Assembly: GCA_018652955.1 (NCBI GenBank)
Contig: JABIBA010000009.1
Location: 1 to 64,000 of the forward strand
DNA length: 64,000 bases
DNA from: Candidatus Peribacter sp.
GTDB taxonomy: Bacteria; Patescibacteriota; Gracilibacteria; Peribacterales; Peribacteraceae
Direction: 5' to 3'
The notes under the pieces were generated by a model, which saw nothing but the letters and a program-made list of their open reading frames with translations, was not told where the DNA came from and did no database searches. Positions 18,746-27,951 of this stretch are shown here, piece by piece; positions within the stretch are counted from its first letter, which is position 1, and every line of letters starts with the position of its first letter. Made by a program: the position numbers and the translations under genes.

Positions 18746-20815
18746 GTGAGCCAAGAACCCATTAGCAATCAGGCCTTAGTGGCAGTCGGAACAATTACTG
18801 CTGTAGTTGTCGCTATTTATGCGGGCAACTGGCAGGCGGATTTGTTGGCTCAAACAGGTGCACCAAGTTTCGATCCGCAATCTGTTTGTGGAAATGAAAA
18901 ATGCGAACCAGGAGAGGATAGGATTATATGCGCATCATGTGCTCGCGATGAGGAAGGAAATCCTATGGGGAATTGTCCTTGCGAAATGATGTGTGAGAAA
19001 GACTGTAAAAAGCCAGATGATGATCGTTGCAAGCCTCTTGTGTGCCCTACTGGTAAGCAGCATCCTCGCTGTAGTGCAGATGGAAGCACAATTAATTACT
19101 TTAGAGATCCGTGCGGACCTATTTGTCCAAGTATTCTTTGCTCGGCTCCTCCAAAAGGATGTAAGTATGTTCCTCCTTACAAGGAAAACGAACAAGGTTG
19201 CCAAGCGAGCTGTGGAGAGTTGGCTTGTGAAGAGCAATGCCAGACCGTGGATTGTGTAGCCCCTCCTGAAGGTTGTAAATATGTGAACCAAAGGTTTGAT
19301 GGAGAGTGTCAGGTGAATTGTGGAGAGATAGTGTGCGAAACAAAAAACCTCTGTGGCAATGGACGTTGTGAAGAAGGAGAGGAAGATAAATTTGATCCAG
19401 GAGGTTGTGGACCGGGAGCTGATAGCCGGTGTCTTGGACCTCCATCTCGATTTATCCCAGGCTCATGTCCTAGAGACTGTAAGCCTCTAGATAAGTGTGC
19501 ACAGATGTTCTGCCCGAATGGTTGCCGCGATGGACAGTGTCTTCAGCCGGCTGCACCGAGAGTATGTAACTTCGAGGGAGGAGTGTATCAAGCTGGGGAT
19601 GTCTTTAAGGCTCCAGATGGATGTAACAAGTGTTACTGTAACCAAAACGGAACTGTTGAATGTACAGAGATGGCTTGTGTCGATGATGACGATGATGAAA
19701 TAGCCGAAGAACGCTTTCGAAATGTCCAATTTGGATGTCGAGATGGATTGACGTTAAATGAAGGGGGTCCTACATCGTGTAAGTCTCGCAAGGAGTGGAA
19801 GAATTTTGTTATAGAAACATGTGGAAATCATTGTGATGATCATGGGTGTGGTGAAACTGCTATGAATGTATATGAACCTTGCAGTGGGAGTGATGGCGGA
19901 AGTGCTTCATTCTGCCTGTCTGGAGGACAGAGATATTATCCAGGTGATAGTTTTGTGGCAGAAGATGGTTGCAACAAGTGCCACTGCAGTGAAAATGGTA
20001 CTGCAGCTTGTACCAAGATGGCTTGTATAGATCCTCCACAACCAAGCTTTCCAAATCCAAATGACCCGACTGATCCAGACCAAGGGTGTTACTCCACGCA
20101 AGATTGCGGACCAGGAACTATATGTACTGTAGAACTTGGAGAGTGTAATAGTGGACCATGTGATGCAGCAGGCAACTGCGCGGATGTATGCACAGGACAT
20201 TGTGTTGAGAGAGGTTCCAATTCACCTGATTTCCCAGAAGATCCTGTGGAATATGAAGATGAAGTAAAAACTGCACCGGTAGAAAATCGCTTCTCTGATG
20301 CGCAGACAGGAACGCTCGAAGGTACTGCAGCAAATGATCTTGCTCAGCGCGGAGTAATTGGCGGATTCCCTGATGGAACATTTAGAGGAGAAAAACCTGT
20401 AAATCGTGCAGAAGCTGCGAAGTTCTTACTTATGGCTCGATTCGGATTTGTCGGAGAGGCACGGAACAATAACCTCTTCCTCGATGTCCTCGAAGGGGAG
20501 TGGTACGTGAAGTATGTGGTAAATGCTGCCGAGCTTGATATTATCTCTGGATACTCCGATAGGACGTTTAGGCCTGCAAATACGGTAAATACAGCAGAAT
20601 TTCTCAAGATGCTGAGCAAGACCTTTGGACTACCGCAGGATCTCCCTCATAATTACTCAGACGTCCCAGAAGGCGCTTGGTTTAGCACATTTGCTGGTGC
20701 TGCCCAGCAATACGGATTATTCCCAGGAAGGCCTGAGGGCAGGCTACAGCCTGATAAATTGCTGACGAGAGGAGAAGTGGCGATTGCGATTTACAAATTG
20801 ATGGAGAATCAGTAG
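18746..20815 (+). CDS. Large Cys-rich secreted protein with VWC-like repeats and C-terminal SLH domains
   Basis: Two copies of xxGDxFxAxDGCNKCxCxxNGTxxCTxMAC; two or three SLH repeats (RGVIGGFPDGTFRGEKPVNRAEAAKFLL); GTG start. Confidence 0.8.
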   Translation: MSQEPISNQALVAVGTITAVVVAIYAGNWQADLLAQTGAPSFDPQSVCGNEKCEPGEDRIICASCARDEEGNPMGNCPCEMMCEKDCKKPDDDRCKPLVCPTGKQHPRCSADGSTINYFRDPCGPICPSILCSAPPKGCKYVPPYKENEQGCQASCGELACEEQCQTVDCVAPPEGCKYVNQRFDGECQVNCGEIVCETKNLCGNGRCEEGEEDKFDPGGCGPGADSRCLGPPSRFIPGSCPRDCKPLDKCAQMFCPNGCRDGQCLQPAAPRVCNFEGGVYQAGDVFKAPDGCNKCYCNQNGTVECTEMACVDDDDDEIAEERFRNVQFGCRDGLTLNEGGPTSCKSRKEWKNFVIETCGNHCDDHGCGETAMNVYEPCSGSDGGSASFCLSGGQRYYPGDSFVAEDGCNKCHCSENGTAACTKMACIDPPQPSFPNPNDPTDPDQGCYSTQDCGPGTICTVELGECNSGPCDAAGNCADVCTGHCVERGSNSPDFPEDPVEYEDEVKTAPVENRFSDAQTGTLEGTAANDLAQRGVIGGFPDGTFRGEKPVNRAEAAKFLLMARFGFVGEARNNNLFLDVLEGEWYVKYVVNAAELDIISGYSDRTFRPANTVNTAEFLKMLSKTFGLPQDLPHNYSDVPEGAWFSTFAGAAQQYGLFPGRPEGRLQPDKLLTRGEVAIAIYKLMENQ

Positions 20816-20836
20816 ATTGTGAGGGTTACAGGGTAT

Positions 20837-20864
20837 TTGACAATACTTATTTATATTGTATATT
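20837..20864 (+). promoter_or_regulatory. Sigma-70-type promoter TTGACA-N16-TATATT
   Basis: Perfect -35 and good -10, 6 nt before ATG at 20871. Confidence 0.8.
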
Positions 20865-20870
20865 AAATTA

Positions 20871-21194
20871 ATGAGCATAGCAGAATTAGATGTACTAGGA
20901 GTGCAAGTGGCAGGCGAGCAGCAATCAGAGAAAGTTACAGCTGAGGAGTTTGCTGTATTACTAATGCAATTTTCTGTTGATGAAGCTGCAAGGAGAATCA
21001 TCTTTGCAGAGCCTGATATGTATTATCGCAGAGAAATAGTACGGCTGATTCCAGATGAACAATTTCAATATGATGTAGCCAATACGGTATTTGGAGAAAA
21101 GCTTGCTGGAGATATTGGCGCTCGTACTTGTGCTACTCATCCAAAAACTGATTACGGAGATCCATGTTGTAAGGATTTGATGTCTGATAAATAA
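20871..21194 (+). CDS. Hypothetical protein (107 aa)
   Basis: ORF preceded by consensus promoter; no recognised domain. Confidence 0.6.
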   Translation: MSIAELDVLGVQVAGEQQSEKVTAEEFAVLLMQFSVDEAARRIIFAEPDMYYRREIVRLIPDEQFQYDVANTVFGEKLAGDIGARTCATHPKTDYGDPCCKDLMSDK

Positions 21195-21217
21195 ATTGTT
21201 TCCTCTATAGTGAATAT

Positions 21218-21871
21218 ATGCCTATAGCTCAAGACCGCATCCTCTACGAGGACGACCACCTTCTAGCGGTGAATAAACTCAGTGGAGAACTGACGGTGCG
21301 TGGAAAGGGGAAAGTACAGAAGCTCCCACTGCTGGATTTTTTGAAGCAAGACTACCCAGGAATTAAAGCAATACACCGTATTGACTATGAAACTTCTGGA
21401 GTAGTGGTATTCGCAAAAAACAGCAACGTAGAGCAGAAAATACTGAGTAACAAATTTGAACAGTGGAGGAAGACATACATCACATTGCTGATGGGAAGGC
21501 TCGAGAGAAACCAAGGTGCTATTCGTAAAAAACTTCCTGCTCGGGGACGCGGAGTAGTAGATGCAGAGACTCTTTATCAGGTGCAGGATATGTTTGCGAA
21601 CTCCACACTTGCTGAGTGTGTTATCACCACAGGTCGTCATCATCAGATTCGTTTGCACTTCGCAGGAATTGGTCACCCTCTTGCTCTTGATAGTGAGTAT
21701 GGACATGGAAAATTTAATCAAATCTTTAGACAAGAACTTGGGTATTCAAAATTCTTTTTGCATGCATCGAAGATTTCTTTCCCGCATCCAATAACAGGGG
21801 AGACGGTGACAATAGAAGCTCCGATGCCAAAGCCATTTGCTGCGTGTATAAAAAAGCTGCGATCGTTGTAA
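21218..21871 (+). CDS. RluA-family pseudouridine synthase
   Basis: ILYEDDHLLAVNKLSGELT, IKAIHRIDYETSGVVVFAKN, GRHHQIRLHFAGIGHPLALDSEYG. Confidence 0.93.
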   Translation: MPIAQDRILYEDDHLLAVNKLSGELTVRGKGKVQKLPLLDFLKQDYPGIKAIHRIDYETSGVVVFAKNSNVEQKILSNKFEQWRKTYITLLMGRLERNQGAIRKKLPARGRGVVDAETLYQVQDMFANSTLAECVITTGRHHQIRLHFAGIGHPLALDSEYGHGKFNQIFRQELGYSKFFLHASKISFPHPITGETVTIEAPMPKPFAACIKKLRSL

Positions 21872-21894
21872 GGAGAAGAGATCTTCCCTACAAT
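21866..21894 (+). promoter_or_regulatory. Promoter of trpS, TTGTAA-N17-TACAAT
   Basis: Good hexamers, 7 nt before ATG. Confidence 0.7.
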
Positions 21895-21901
21895 CAATGC
21901 A

Positions 21902-22858
21902 ATGAAAGTCTTATCTGCAATGCAGCCGTCCGGCACTCTTCACTTAGGAAACTTTTTTGGCTCTATGTTGCCAAATAGAGGGTATCAAGATAGTGCAGAA
22001 CAGGCGCTGTTTTTTATTGTTGATTTGCATGCAATGACCACGGTGCACGATGGAAATCTCTTAAGGCAGCTTCGCCAAGATGCAGCACGTGATTATATCG
22101 CAGCGGGCTTCGACCCAGATAAAGCAATCATCTTCTTTCAGTCTTACGTACCAGAGCACGCAGAACTTTCGTGGATACTTTCAACTCTCACACCCATGGG
22201 TCTTTTGGAACGGTCGGTGAGTTATAAAGATAAAGTGCAAAAAGGAATCGATACAAACGCAGGACTCTTTACGTATCCGGTCCTCATGGCTGCGGACATT
22301 TTGCTTTACGATGCAGACACCGTTCCTGTGGGAAAAGATCAGAAGCAACATGTCGAAATGGCGCGAGATATAGCGCAAAAGTTCAATAATGCCTTTGGGG
22401 AAACCTTTGTACTTCCAGAGCCTGAGGTTCGAGCAGAAGTCGCGGTAGTCCCAGGGACAGACGGGCAAAAAATGAGTAAGAGTTACAACAATACTATTCC
22501 ACTCTTCGGTGATGAAAAGGCTATTCAAAAAGCGATTATGGGTACAGTGACAGATAGTAAAGAAAAGGATGATCCTAAAGACCCAGATTCCTGTGTGATC
22601 TATCAGATCCACAAGCTCTTGCTCGACGAATCTGCAGCGAGTGCCTTGGCTGATGAGTATAAAAATGGCCTCCCGTATGGAGATGCGAAGAAAAAGCTCT
22701 TCGAAAGCTATATGGATTACTTCGGAGAAATGCGCAAAAAGCATGAATCCCTTACAGAGGACTATTTATCTGATGTATTAGAGGAGGGGGCTAAAAAAGC
22801 TCGAGCAATAGCAGGACCAAAGATGGAGGCTGTAAAAAAGGCTGTAGGATTGCTCTAA
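21902..22858 (+). CDS. trpS: Tryptophanyl-tRNA synthetase
   Basis: MQPSGTLHLGNFFGSM, VPGTDGQKMSKSYNNTIPLF. Confidence 0.96.
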   Translation: MKVLSAMQPSGTLHLGNFFGSMLPNRGYQDSAEQALFFIVDLHAMTTVHDGNLLRQLRQDAARDYIAAGFDPDKAIIFFQSYVPEHAELSWILSTLTPMGLLERSVSYKDKVQKGIDTNAGLFTYPVLMAADILLYDADTVPVGKDQKQHVEMARDIAQKFNNAFGETFVLPEPEVRAEVAVVPGTDGQKMSKSYNNTIPLFGDEKAIQKAIMGTVTDSKEKDDPKDPDSCVIYQIHKLLLDESAASALADEYKNGLPYGDAKKKLFESYMDYFGEMRKKHESLTEDYLSDVLEEGAKKARAIAGPKMEAVKKAVGLL

Positions 22859-22879
22859 AGCACAGTATTTGGTCATGTA

Positions 22880-22908
22880 TTGAAAAATAGCGCTATTTTT
22901 GCTATAAT
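22880..22908 (+). promoter_or_regulatory. Promoter TTGAAA-N17-TATAAT upstream of tandem secreted paralogues
   Basis: Near-consensus hexamers with 17-nt spacer. Confidence 0.75.
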
Positions 22909-22933
22909 AATATGAAACCTACACAAAAACCCT

Positions 22934-23686
22934 ATGACTAAACAGACCAAGCACACCGCTCACATTTCCCGCGCTCTCGTGGCTACCCTCATTGGTGTCG
23001 TTGCAATACCAGCAACTATGACCGGACTATTCCAGTCTATCGATGACGATGGTACGAATGCAGTTCCTCTTATCGATCTGCATCAAAGAGCAATTAACGA
23101 CCGATCTCGTGTACGGTATATCCGAAGAAACTACTGGAGGGCTGTAGGAGTATATAACGAACTTATTCGTCTTGGAGTAGAGGGGATTAACCCACCAGAT
23201 ATTAATGATACTGATAGTGTGAACTATTACCTCGACCCAGAAAACTTTGCTCACGTAGAAGGAATGGGTACTCCGGTACATGCAGCCGCTCCCCTAGAAG
23301 AGGGCGACGGATACGTGTCTACAATATCTTCAGCTCAAGCTGAGTATAGAAGCATGCCAGAGCGATACCGTGATCTCCTTGATGGATACATCACAACAGG
23401 GTTTTGCCCAGGTTCTCTTCGCCAGTATCACCTCGCAGGATTTTACGATCTCTGCACAACGCTACTCGATGAGCACGTTGCTGCTGTAAGCCCAAGTTTG
23501 ATTAATCGATCTGTCTATCTTCGTGGCTTCCAGTCACTTGGATTTGCACCGCTTCGAAACCTCCGCAATCGCTTAGAGGTTCTTGAAGAATCTTTGATTT
23601 ACGAAGGTGGTACATCTGTGAGGCCTCGGACTCATAGCGGGTTCCGTCCACGTCTTAATTACTCTGATCTTCACACAGGAAGATAA
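22934..23686 (+). CDS. Secreted/membrane-anchored hypothetical protein, paralogue A
   Basis: N-terminal TM; motifs PDINDTDS and YITTGFCPGSLRQYHLAGFYDLC shared with next gene. Confidence 0.65.
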   Translation: MTKQTKHTAHISRALVATLIGVVAIPATMTGLFQSIDDDGTNAVPLIDLHQRAINDRSRVRYIRRNYWRAVGVYNELIRLGVEGINPPDINDTDSVNYYLDPENFAHVEGMGTPVHAAAPLEEGDGYVSTISSAQAEYRSMPERYRDLLDGYITTGFCPGSLRQYHLAGFYDLCTTLLDEHVAAVSPSLINRSVYLRGFQSLGFAPLRNLRNRLEVLEESLIYEGGTSVRPRTHSGFRPRLNYSDLHTGR

Positions 23687-24369
23687 TGCAGCGTCACCCA
23701 TTCGCCACTCACAGGCTTATGACGGCTCTCCTTGTAGGAATTGTTGCAGTGCCTATGACTTCAACTGCACTATTTATTCGTCAGGAGATTGCTCCTGTAG
23801 ACGTATCAGCTGAAGAGCTTCGCAATAGCGCATTTGAAGATCGCAGTAGACTTCGTGCACAGCGCAGACTCTACTGGCAAGTCATTGAACATATGGAATC
23901 TGGAAAAATCGATATCGAAAAACCAGATATCAACGATACAGAAACATTGCACAAGGCTCTAGAAGCTCCAGAAGAAGAGGTAGTAGAAGAAGTTATTGCC
24001 GAAGAGAATACTCTGACATCTCGCAGCTTAAATACGCAAGATAGAGGATTGCTTCGCCGTTATACGAGAGCGGGATTTTGTCCTGAGTCACTAGCAAGTT
24101 TTCGCGTTCCTGGGTTTTATCAGCTGTGTGTATCTCTTGTAGGATCTGCTGTTAAGAAAACTCCTGTAATGGGTCTGCTCAATCATAATGCTGCTCTGTA
24201 TCGAGCATTGCGTCCTTCTGCTCCAAATGTTGGAGCATTCAAGCTTCGTATGCAGATGATGCAAGAGGCAGGGGATCGCAATAACCGTCGTGGAACAGGT
24301 GTAATGCCTGGTCGTCCAACGACTTGTGTCATGAATCTTGATTGTCAGATGCCACGATATAACAACTAG
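23686..24369 (+). CDS. Secreted/membrane-anchored hypothetical protein, paralogue B
   Basis: TAATG stop/start overlap with previous gene; PDINDTET and YTRAGFCPESLASFRVPGFYQLC. Confidence 0.65.
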   Translation: MQRHPFATHRLMTALLVGIVAVPMTSTALFIRQEIAPVDVSAEELRNSAFEDRSRLRAQRRLYWQVIEHMESGKIDIEKPDINDTETLHKALEAPEEEVVEEVIAEENTLTSRSLNTQDRGLLRRYTRAGFCPESLASFRVPGFYQLCVSLVGSAVKKTPVMGLLNHNAALYRALRPSAPNVGAFKLRMQMMQEAGDRNNRRGTGVMPGRPTTCVMNLDCQMPRYNN

Positions 24370-24385
24370 GTGGTAAACTGAGAAT

Positions 24386-24964
24386 ATGTCTCAGCACTTA
24401 GTCTTAGCGTCGGCTAGTCCGCAACGAAAATATCTCTTAGAAGGATTAGGGCTGACCTTTGAAGTACATCCTAGTAATTTTGATGAATCGACCTGCACTA
24501 AAACAGATCCAGTTGAGCGCGCAAAGCATCAGGCGTATCACAAGGCTATGGATGTAAACGAACGCTTTGCAGACAGCTTTGTTATTGGTTGTGACACCTT
24601 GGTCGTATCGGAAGATGGAGAGCTCTTAGAAAAGGCACCTTCTGCGGATGCTGCTAGAGAGATGATTGAGAAGCTGTCGGGAAAAACCTGCACAGTACAT
24701 TCAGCTCTTTCTGTGGTTGATCCTCATCAAAAGCATTTCGAAGGAGTGAGCTCATCGACTGTTCGATTTAAAGAACTTACCGAAGAGGAGTTAGATTGGT
24801 GGATCGGAACTAACTTGTGGAAGGATCGTTCTGGATCGTTTCAGATTGATGGACCGGGACAACTGATGATTGATAACCTCGAAGGAGACTGGAGCTCAGT
24901 TGTTGGGCTTCCAGTATTTTTGCTTGGAGACTTGCTCAAGAAAGCGGGTTACATTTTCGTCTGA
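24386..24964 (+). CDS. maf: Maf family nucleoside triphosphate pyrophosphatase
   Basis: LVLASASPQRKYLLEGLGLTFEVHPSNFDE, VIGCDTLVV, SGKTCTVHSALSV. Confidence 0.95.
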   Translation: MSQHLVLASASPQRKYLLEGLGLTFEVHPSNFDESTCTKTDPVERAKHQAYHKAMDVNERFADSFVIGCDTLVVSEDGELLEKAPSADAAREMIEKLSGKTCTVHSALSVVDPHQKHFEGVSSSTVRFKELTEEELDWWIGTNLWKDRSGSFQIDGPGQLMIDNLEGDWSSVVGLPVFLLGDLLKKAGYIFV

Positions 24965-25761
24965 GTCCAATCCCATAGCTCGTCGAAGATATCTGCTGTG
25001 CTAGCAGCACAGAGGTAACCACCTTTGGGGTTGTCTGGTTCTTGCGCAATATATTCCATTTTTCCTCCAGCCTCTTGTATTAGCAAGAAGCCCACAGCAA
25101 TATCCCAGAGGCGAATACCATCAAAGAACACGCCATCTGTGTTACCTCTTAGTATTTCTCCAAGCTCTTCGAGAGCAGACCCATAGTTATGGACCGATCG
25201 GCACCTCGGAAGGGTGACATGAATTTCTCCGTCAATAATTTTACCTCTATGAATAAGGTTACTATTGAGAATGGCATTCTTTAAAGCTCCAGTTTTGCGA
25301 AGCTTCACCGGATCTCCGTTATAAAAAGCTCCTGCACCTTTTCCTCCCCAAAACCATTGCTTGAGCAGTGGTATGTGCATAGCTCCAGCGAGTATTTCAC
25401 CATCTTTTTGCACAGCAATAATCGTTCCAAAGCTCTCGCGGCCATGGATAAAGTTTGTGGTTCCATCTAAAGGATCGATAATCCATTCGTAGGGACTATT
25501 GGGGTCTCCTAAGTCTTCGGCTCCATCTTCTTCTCCGATAAATCGATGGTCTGGGAAATGCTTTTGGATGGCTGCTACTACAGCTTCTTGAGTCTTTCCA
25601 TCAACTTCAGTAAGCAGGTCTATAGCTGAGGTTTTCTCCGAGACATCCAGTGTTTTTCCTTGAATGTGAATCTCCTCATATTCTCGTACGAGAATATCAG
25701 TCCCAACAGTTGCTGCTTCTCTGGCGATTTCTATGAGTTGATCTATTGAAGGGTCGGTCAT
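24949..25761 (-). CDS. Inositol monophosphatase family protein
   Basis: FIGEEDG, WIIDPLDGTTNFIHG, LWDIAVGFLLIQEAGGKM. Confidence 0.95.
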   Translation of the reverse strand: MTDPSIDQLIEIAREAATVGTDILVREYEEIHIQGKTLDVSEKTSAIDLLTEVDGKTQEAVVAAIQKHFPDHRFIGEEDGAEDLGDPNSPYEWIIDPLDGTTNFIHGRESFGTIIAVQKDGEILAGAMHIPLLKQWFWGGKGAGAFYNGDPVKLRKTGALKNAILNSNLIHRGKIIDGEIHVTLPRCRSVHNYGSALEELGEILRGNTDGVFFDGIRLWDIAVGFLLIQEAGGKMEYIAQEPDNPKGGYLCAASTADIFDELWDWTQTKM

Positions 25762-25770
25762 AGACCTAGT

Positions 25771-26622
25771 CTATATGGTTGGGAGTCTATAGTCATACAA
25801 TCCCTCTCTTGCTTTCTCATATCCAGGCATAGCCCACTCGACCCATTGCCAGTATTGAGGACTGTGATCTGCCCGCTTCCTGTGAGCGAGCTCATGGAGA
25901 ATGACGTACTTAATAACCTCAGGACGTACAAAGAGGAGAGCTGAGTTGAGCATGATTGTCCCACTCGGGCTACAGCTACCCCACTGAGAAGAGGCAAATT
26001 GCAGCTTTACGTCCGAGACATGGACGCCAAAGGTCTCATCATTGAGACGCATTACCATCTGCTCAACGCGACCTAGCTCCTCTTTGGATACTGCCTTCCA
26101 TAGAAGTCGGTGGAGCCCCTTACGGCGCATACTTGGGCCAATCTGGACGTTCCAGCCACGGGTGGTGCGGCGGATGAATGTCTTCTTTCCAGGCTTAAGA
26201 CAGAAACAGTACTTCTTGCCATTAGCCAACGTGATAGTAGCGCTCTCTCCTTGGTCGAGAAGCTTTCCAAAGGGGTTGATCAGGATCTTCTCCTGTTCGT
26301 CTTCTACCTGCTTGAGCATGCGTTCTAGAAGGTCGTCTACATGCTCTTTCTCCTCATCTTGAGTGAGGCCCTTGGCCAGACGAATAATGATAGTATCGTC
26401 ACGAAAAACCGCACGACTATGTTTGTTCTTAGTACGTTCAACCCGGTGACGAACTGGATGTTGTTTCATGTGGGCTGACGAGTATACATGCTCGTCAAGG
26501 GGGGGCTTTGGGTCGGGGGGTCGACGAAGAATGCGGGACATCGAAAAGAGGAGCTCTGTCTTTTTAGCTTCTACAAGCCATTCAATTTTCTGATTAAGAG
26601 TTTTTGGCATCAGCTTGCTCAA
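25771..26622 (-). CDS. YgjP/DUF45-type metallopeptidase
   Basis: YVILHELAHRKRADHSPQYWQWVEWAMPGYEKAREGL (HExxH). Confidence 0.88.
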   Translation of the reverse strand: MSKLMPKTLNQKIEWLVEAKKTELLFSMSRILRRPPDPKPPLDEHVYSSAHMKQHPVRHRVERTKNKHSRAVFRDDTIIIRLAKGLTQDEEKEHVDDLLERMLKQVEDEQEKILINPFGKLLDQGESATITLANGKKYCFCLKPGKKTFIRRTTRGWNVQIGPSMRRKGLHRLLWKAVSKEELGRVEQMVMRLNDETFGVHVSDVKLQFASSQWGSCSPSGTIMLNSALLFVRPEVIKYVILHELAHRKRADHSPQYWQWVEWAMPGYEKAREGLYDYRLPTI

Positions 26623-27496
26623 GTTCTGTGTTCAACTTCGCGGCATCGCGGGCCGAATGAATGCAAAATTTTACATTGGATTGCTCTTGACGAAAACGTT
26701 CTATCAAAGCGTCGTTATCATCCAAGGATAAAAGTGACTTTATTGCGTCCTCTTGCGTCTCAAAACAGTCGATTGCCTCCCTGATTTTTCCGCGCACAGG
26801 CTCCGAAATTGCGGAGCTCAATCTCGCATTATCGAGTCGGATAATGAGGTGATTTATCCACGCCAGAGACTTGCTGACGCGTAGCTTTGTCATCGCTAGA
26901 CGCTTGTTCTCTCTGTAGAGAGACCCGAGCTGCTCCTTGGCATCTTGTACCGCCGATTTTTCTTCATAGAATTCTGAATCAATACTCCTGATAATGGTCG
27001 AAATCGCATCTGAGAGGCTTTCTATATGGAACATAGCTCCATTGATATATTGCTCTGAAGGTCCTGGGATCGTAGAGAGGTATTGCTTCTCCTTCCTCAG
27101 GATCTCAAGCTCGGTTGTAAGGACCGCTGCAAAGCACTTAAGGGTAATAGGCATCATCGCTCCTCGGCCGGCCTTCCGAATGTCTGTGCGGCACTCAAGA
27201 CGCTTTAGGCGGCGTTCTTCACGGCGTGCAGTGTGGTGCTCTTTAAAATCTGCCTCTGCCTTTCGGTGATTCATCATGTCAGCCCAAAAACCTTGGTTGC
27301 GAGCCCTGCGGTCGTTCCACTTTTGATCCACTGGAGAAATCGACGAATCTGTTGAAACAGAAGATACCGAAGAAGATGTGGCAGAAGGGTAGTAGACCTG
27401 AGGGTATTCGTAATCGGTTTCAATAACATACGCAGCCGCCGTAGAAGGGAGCGTAATAATGCTGAGCACGATGAGAATCCGAGACGTTGGGGTCAC
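26594..27496 (-). CDS. Hypothetical secreted protein
   Basis: Signal peptide, helical; GTG start; overlaps downstream metallopeptidase start. Confidence 0.55.
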   Translation of the reverse strand: MTPTSRILIVLSIITLPSTAAAYVIETDYEYPQVYYPSATSSSVSSVSTDSSISPVDQKWNDRRARNQGFWADMMNHRKAEADFKEHHTARREERRLKRLECRTDIRKAGRGAMMPITLKCFAAVLTTELEILRKEKQYLSTIPGPSEQYINGAMFHIESLSDAISTIIRSIDSEFYEEKSAVQDAKEQLGSLYRENKRLAMTKLRVSKSLAWINHLIIRLDNARLSSAISEPVRGKIREAIDCFETQEDAIKSLLSLDDNDALIERFRQEQSNVKFCIHSARDAAKLNTELEQADAKNS

Positions 27497-27544
27497 GGGA
27501 AGATAGTGTATCAGATAGTTCGTTTATTATGATACTCTCTTGCT

Positions 27545-27949
27545 ATGTTGCTTATAGATATTGTTACTGTTCCTAAAAAAGGTTTGGTAATGCGGGACCC
27601 TCCTTGGATAACTGCTATTTTTGCCTTTTTGGTTATTGCGAGTTGCATAGTTCCCATTATCATAATCCATTGTTGGATATGGGTTTATGAGAAGGTGTAT
27701 TTCTCTGCTTTTGGTATTCCTCATGTATATTTTCGTGATTATCTGATTATCGATAGAGGACGTCTGAGCAAACTGAATCTGATTCAGAAGATTGCATGTG
27801 TGTATTGTGGATATGGAAATGCAGTAGCTGCGTGGCTCAAGACTGTTGCAAATCACACAGAGCTCTACTCTTGTGCAATACAGCACAATAAGAAAAAACT
27901 CGGTCAGGAACATCAGAGTACATTTGCAAAATACGACACGTACTCTTAG
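27545..27949 (+). CDS. Hypothetical membrane protein
   Basis: N-terminal TM segment, TATGAT box upstream. Confidence 0.45.
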   Translation: MLLIDIVTVPKKGLVMRDPPWITAIFAFLVIASCIVPIIIIHCWIWVYEKVYFSAFGIPHVYFRDYLIIDRGRLSKLNLIQKIACVYCGYGNAVAAWLKTVANHTELYSCAIQHNKKKLGQEHQSTFAKYDTYS

Positions 27950-27951
27950 TA

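Noticed and set aside
22912-22941. Nine-codon leader ORF (ATGAAACCTACACAAAAACCCTATGACTAA) before the 22934 gene
   Set aside because: Its ATG is only 3 nt after the TATAAT box, so it is probably upstream of the transcription start
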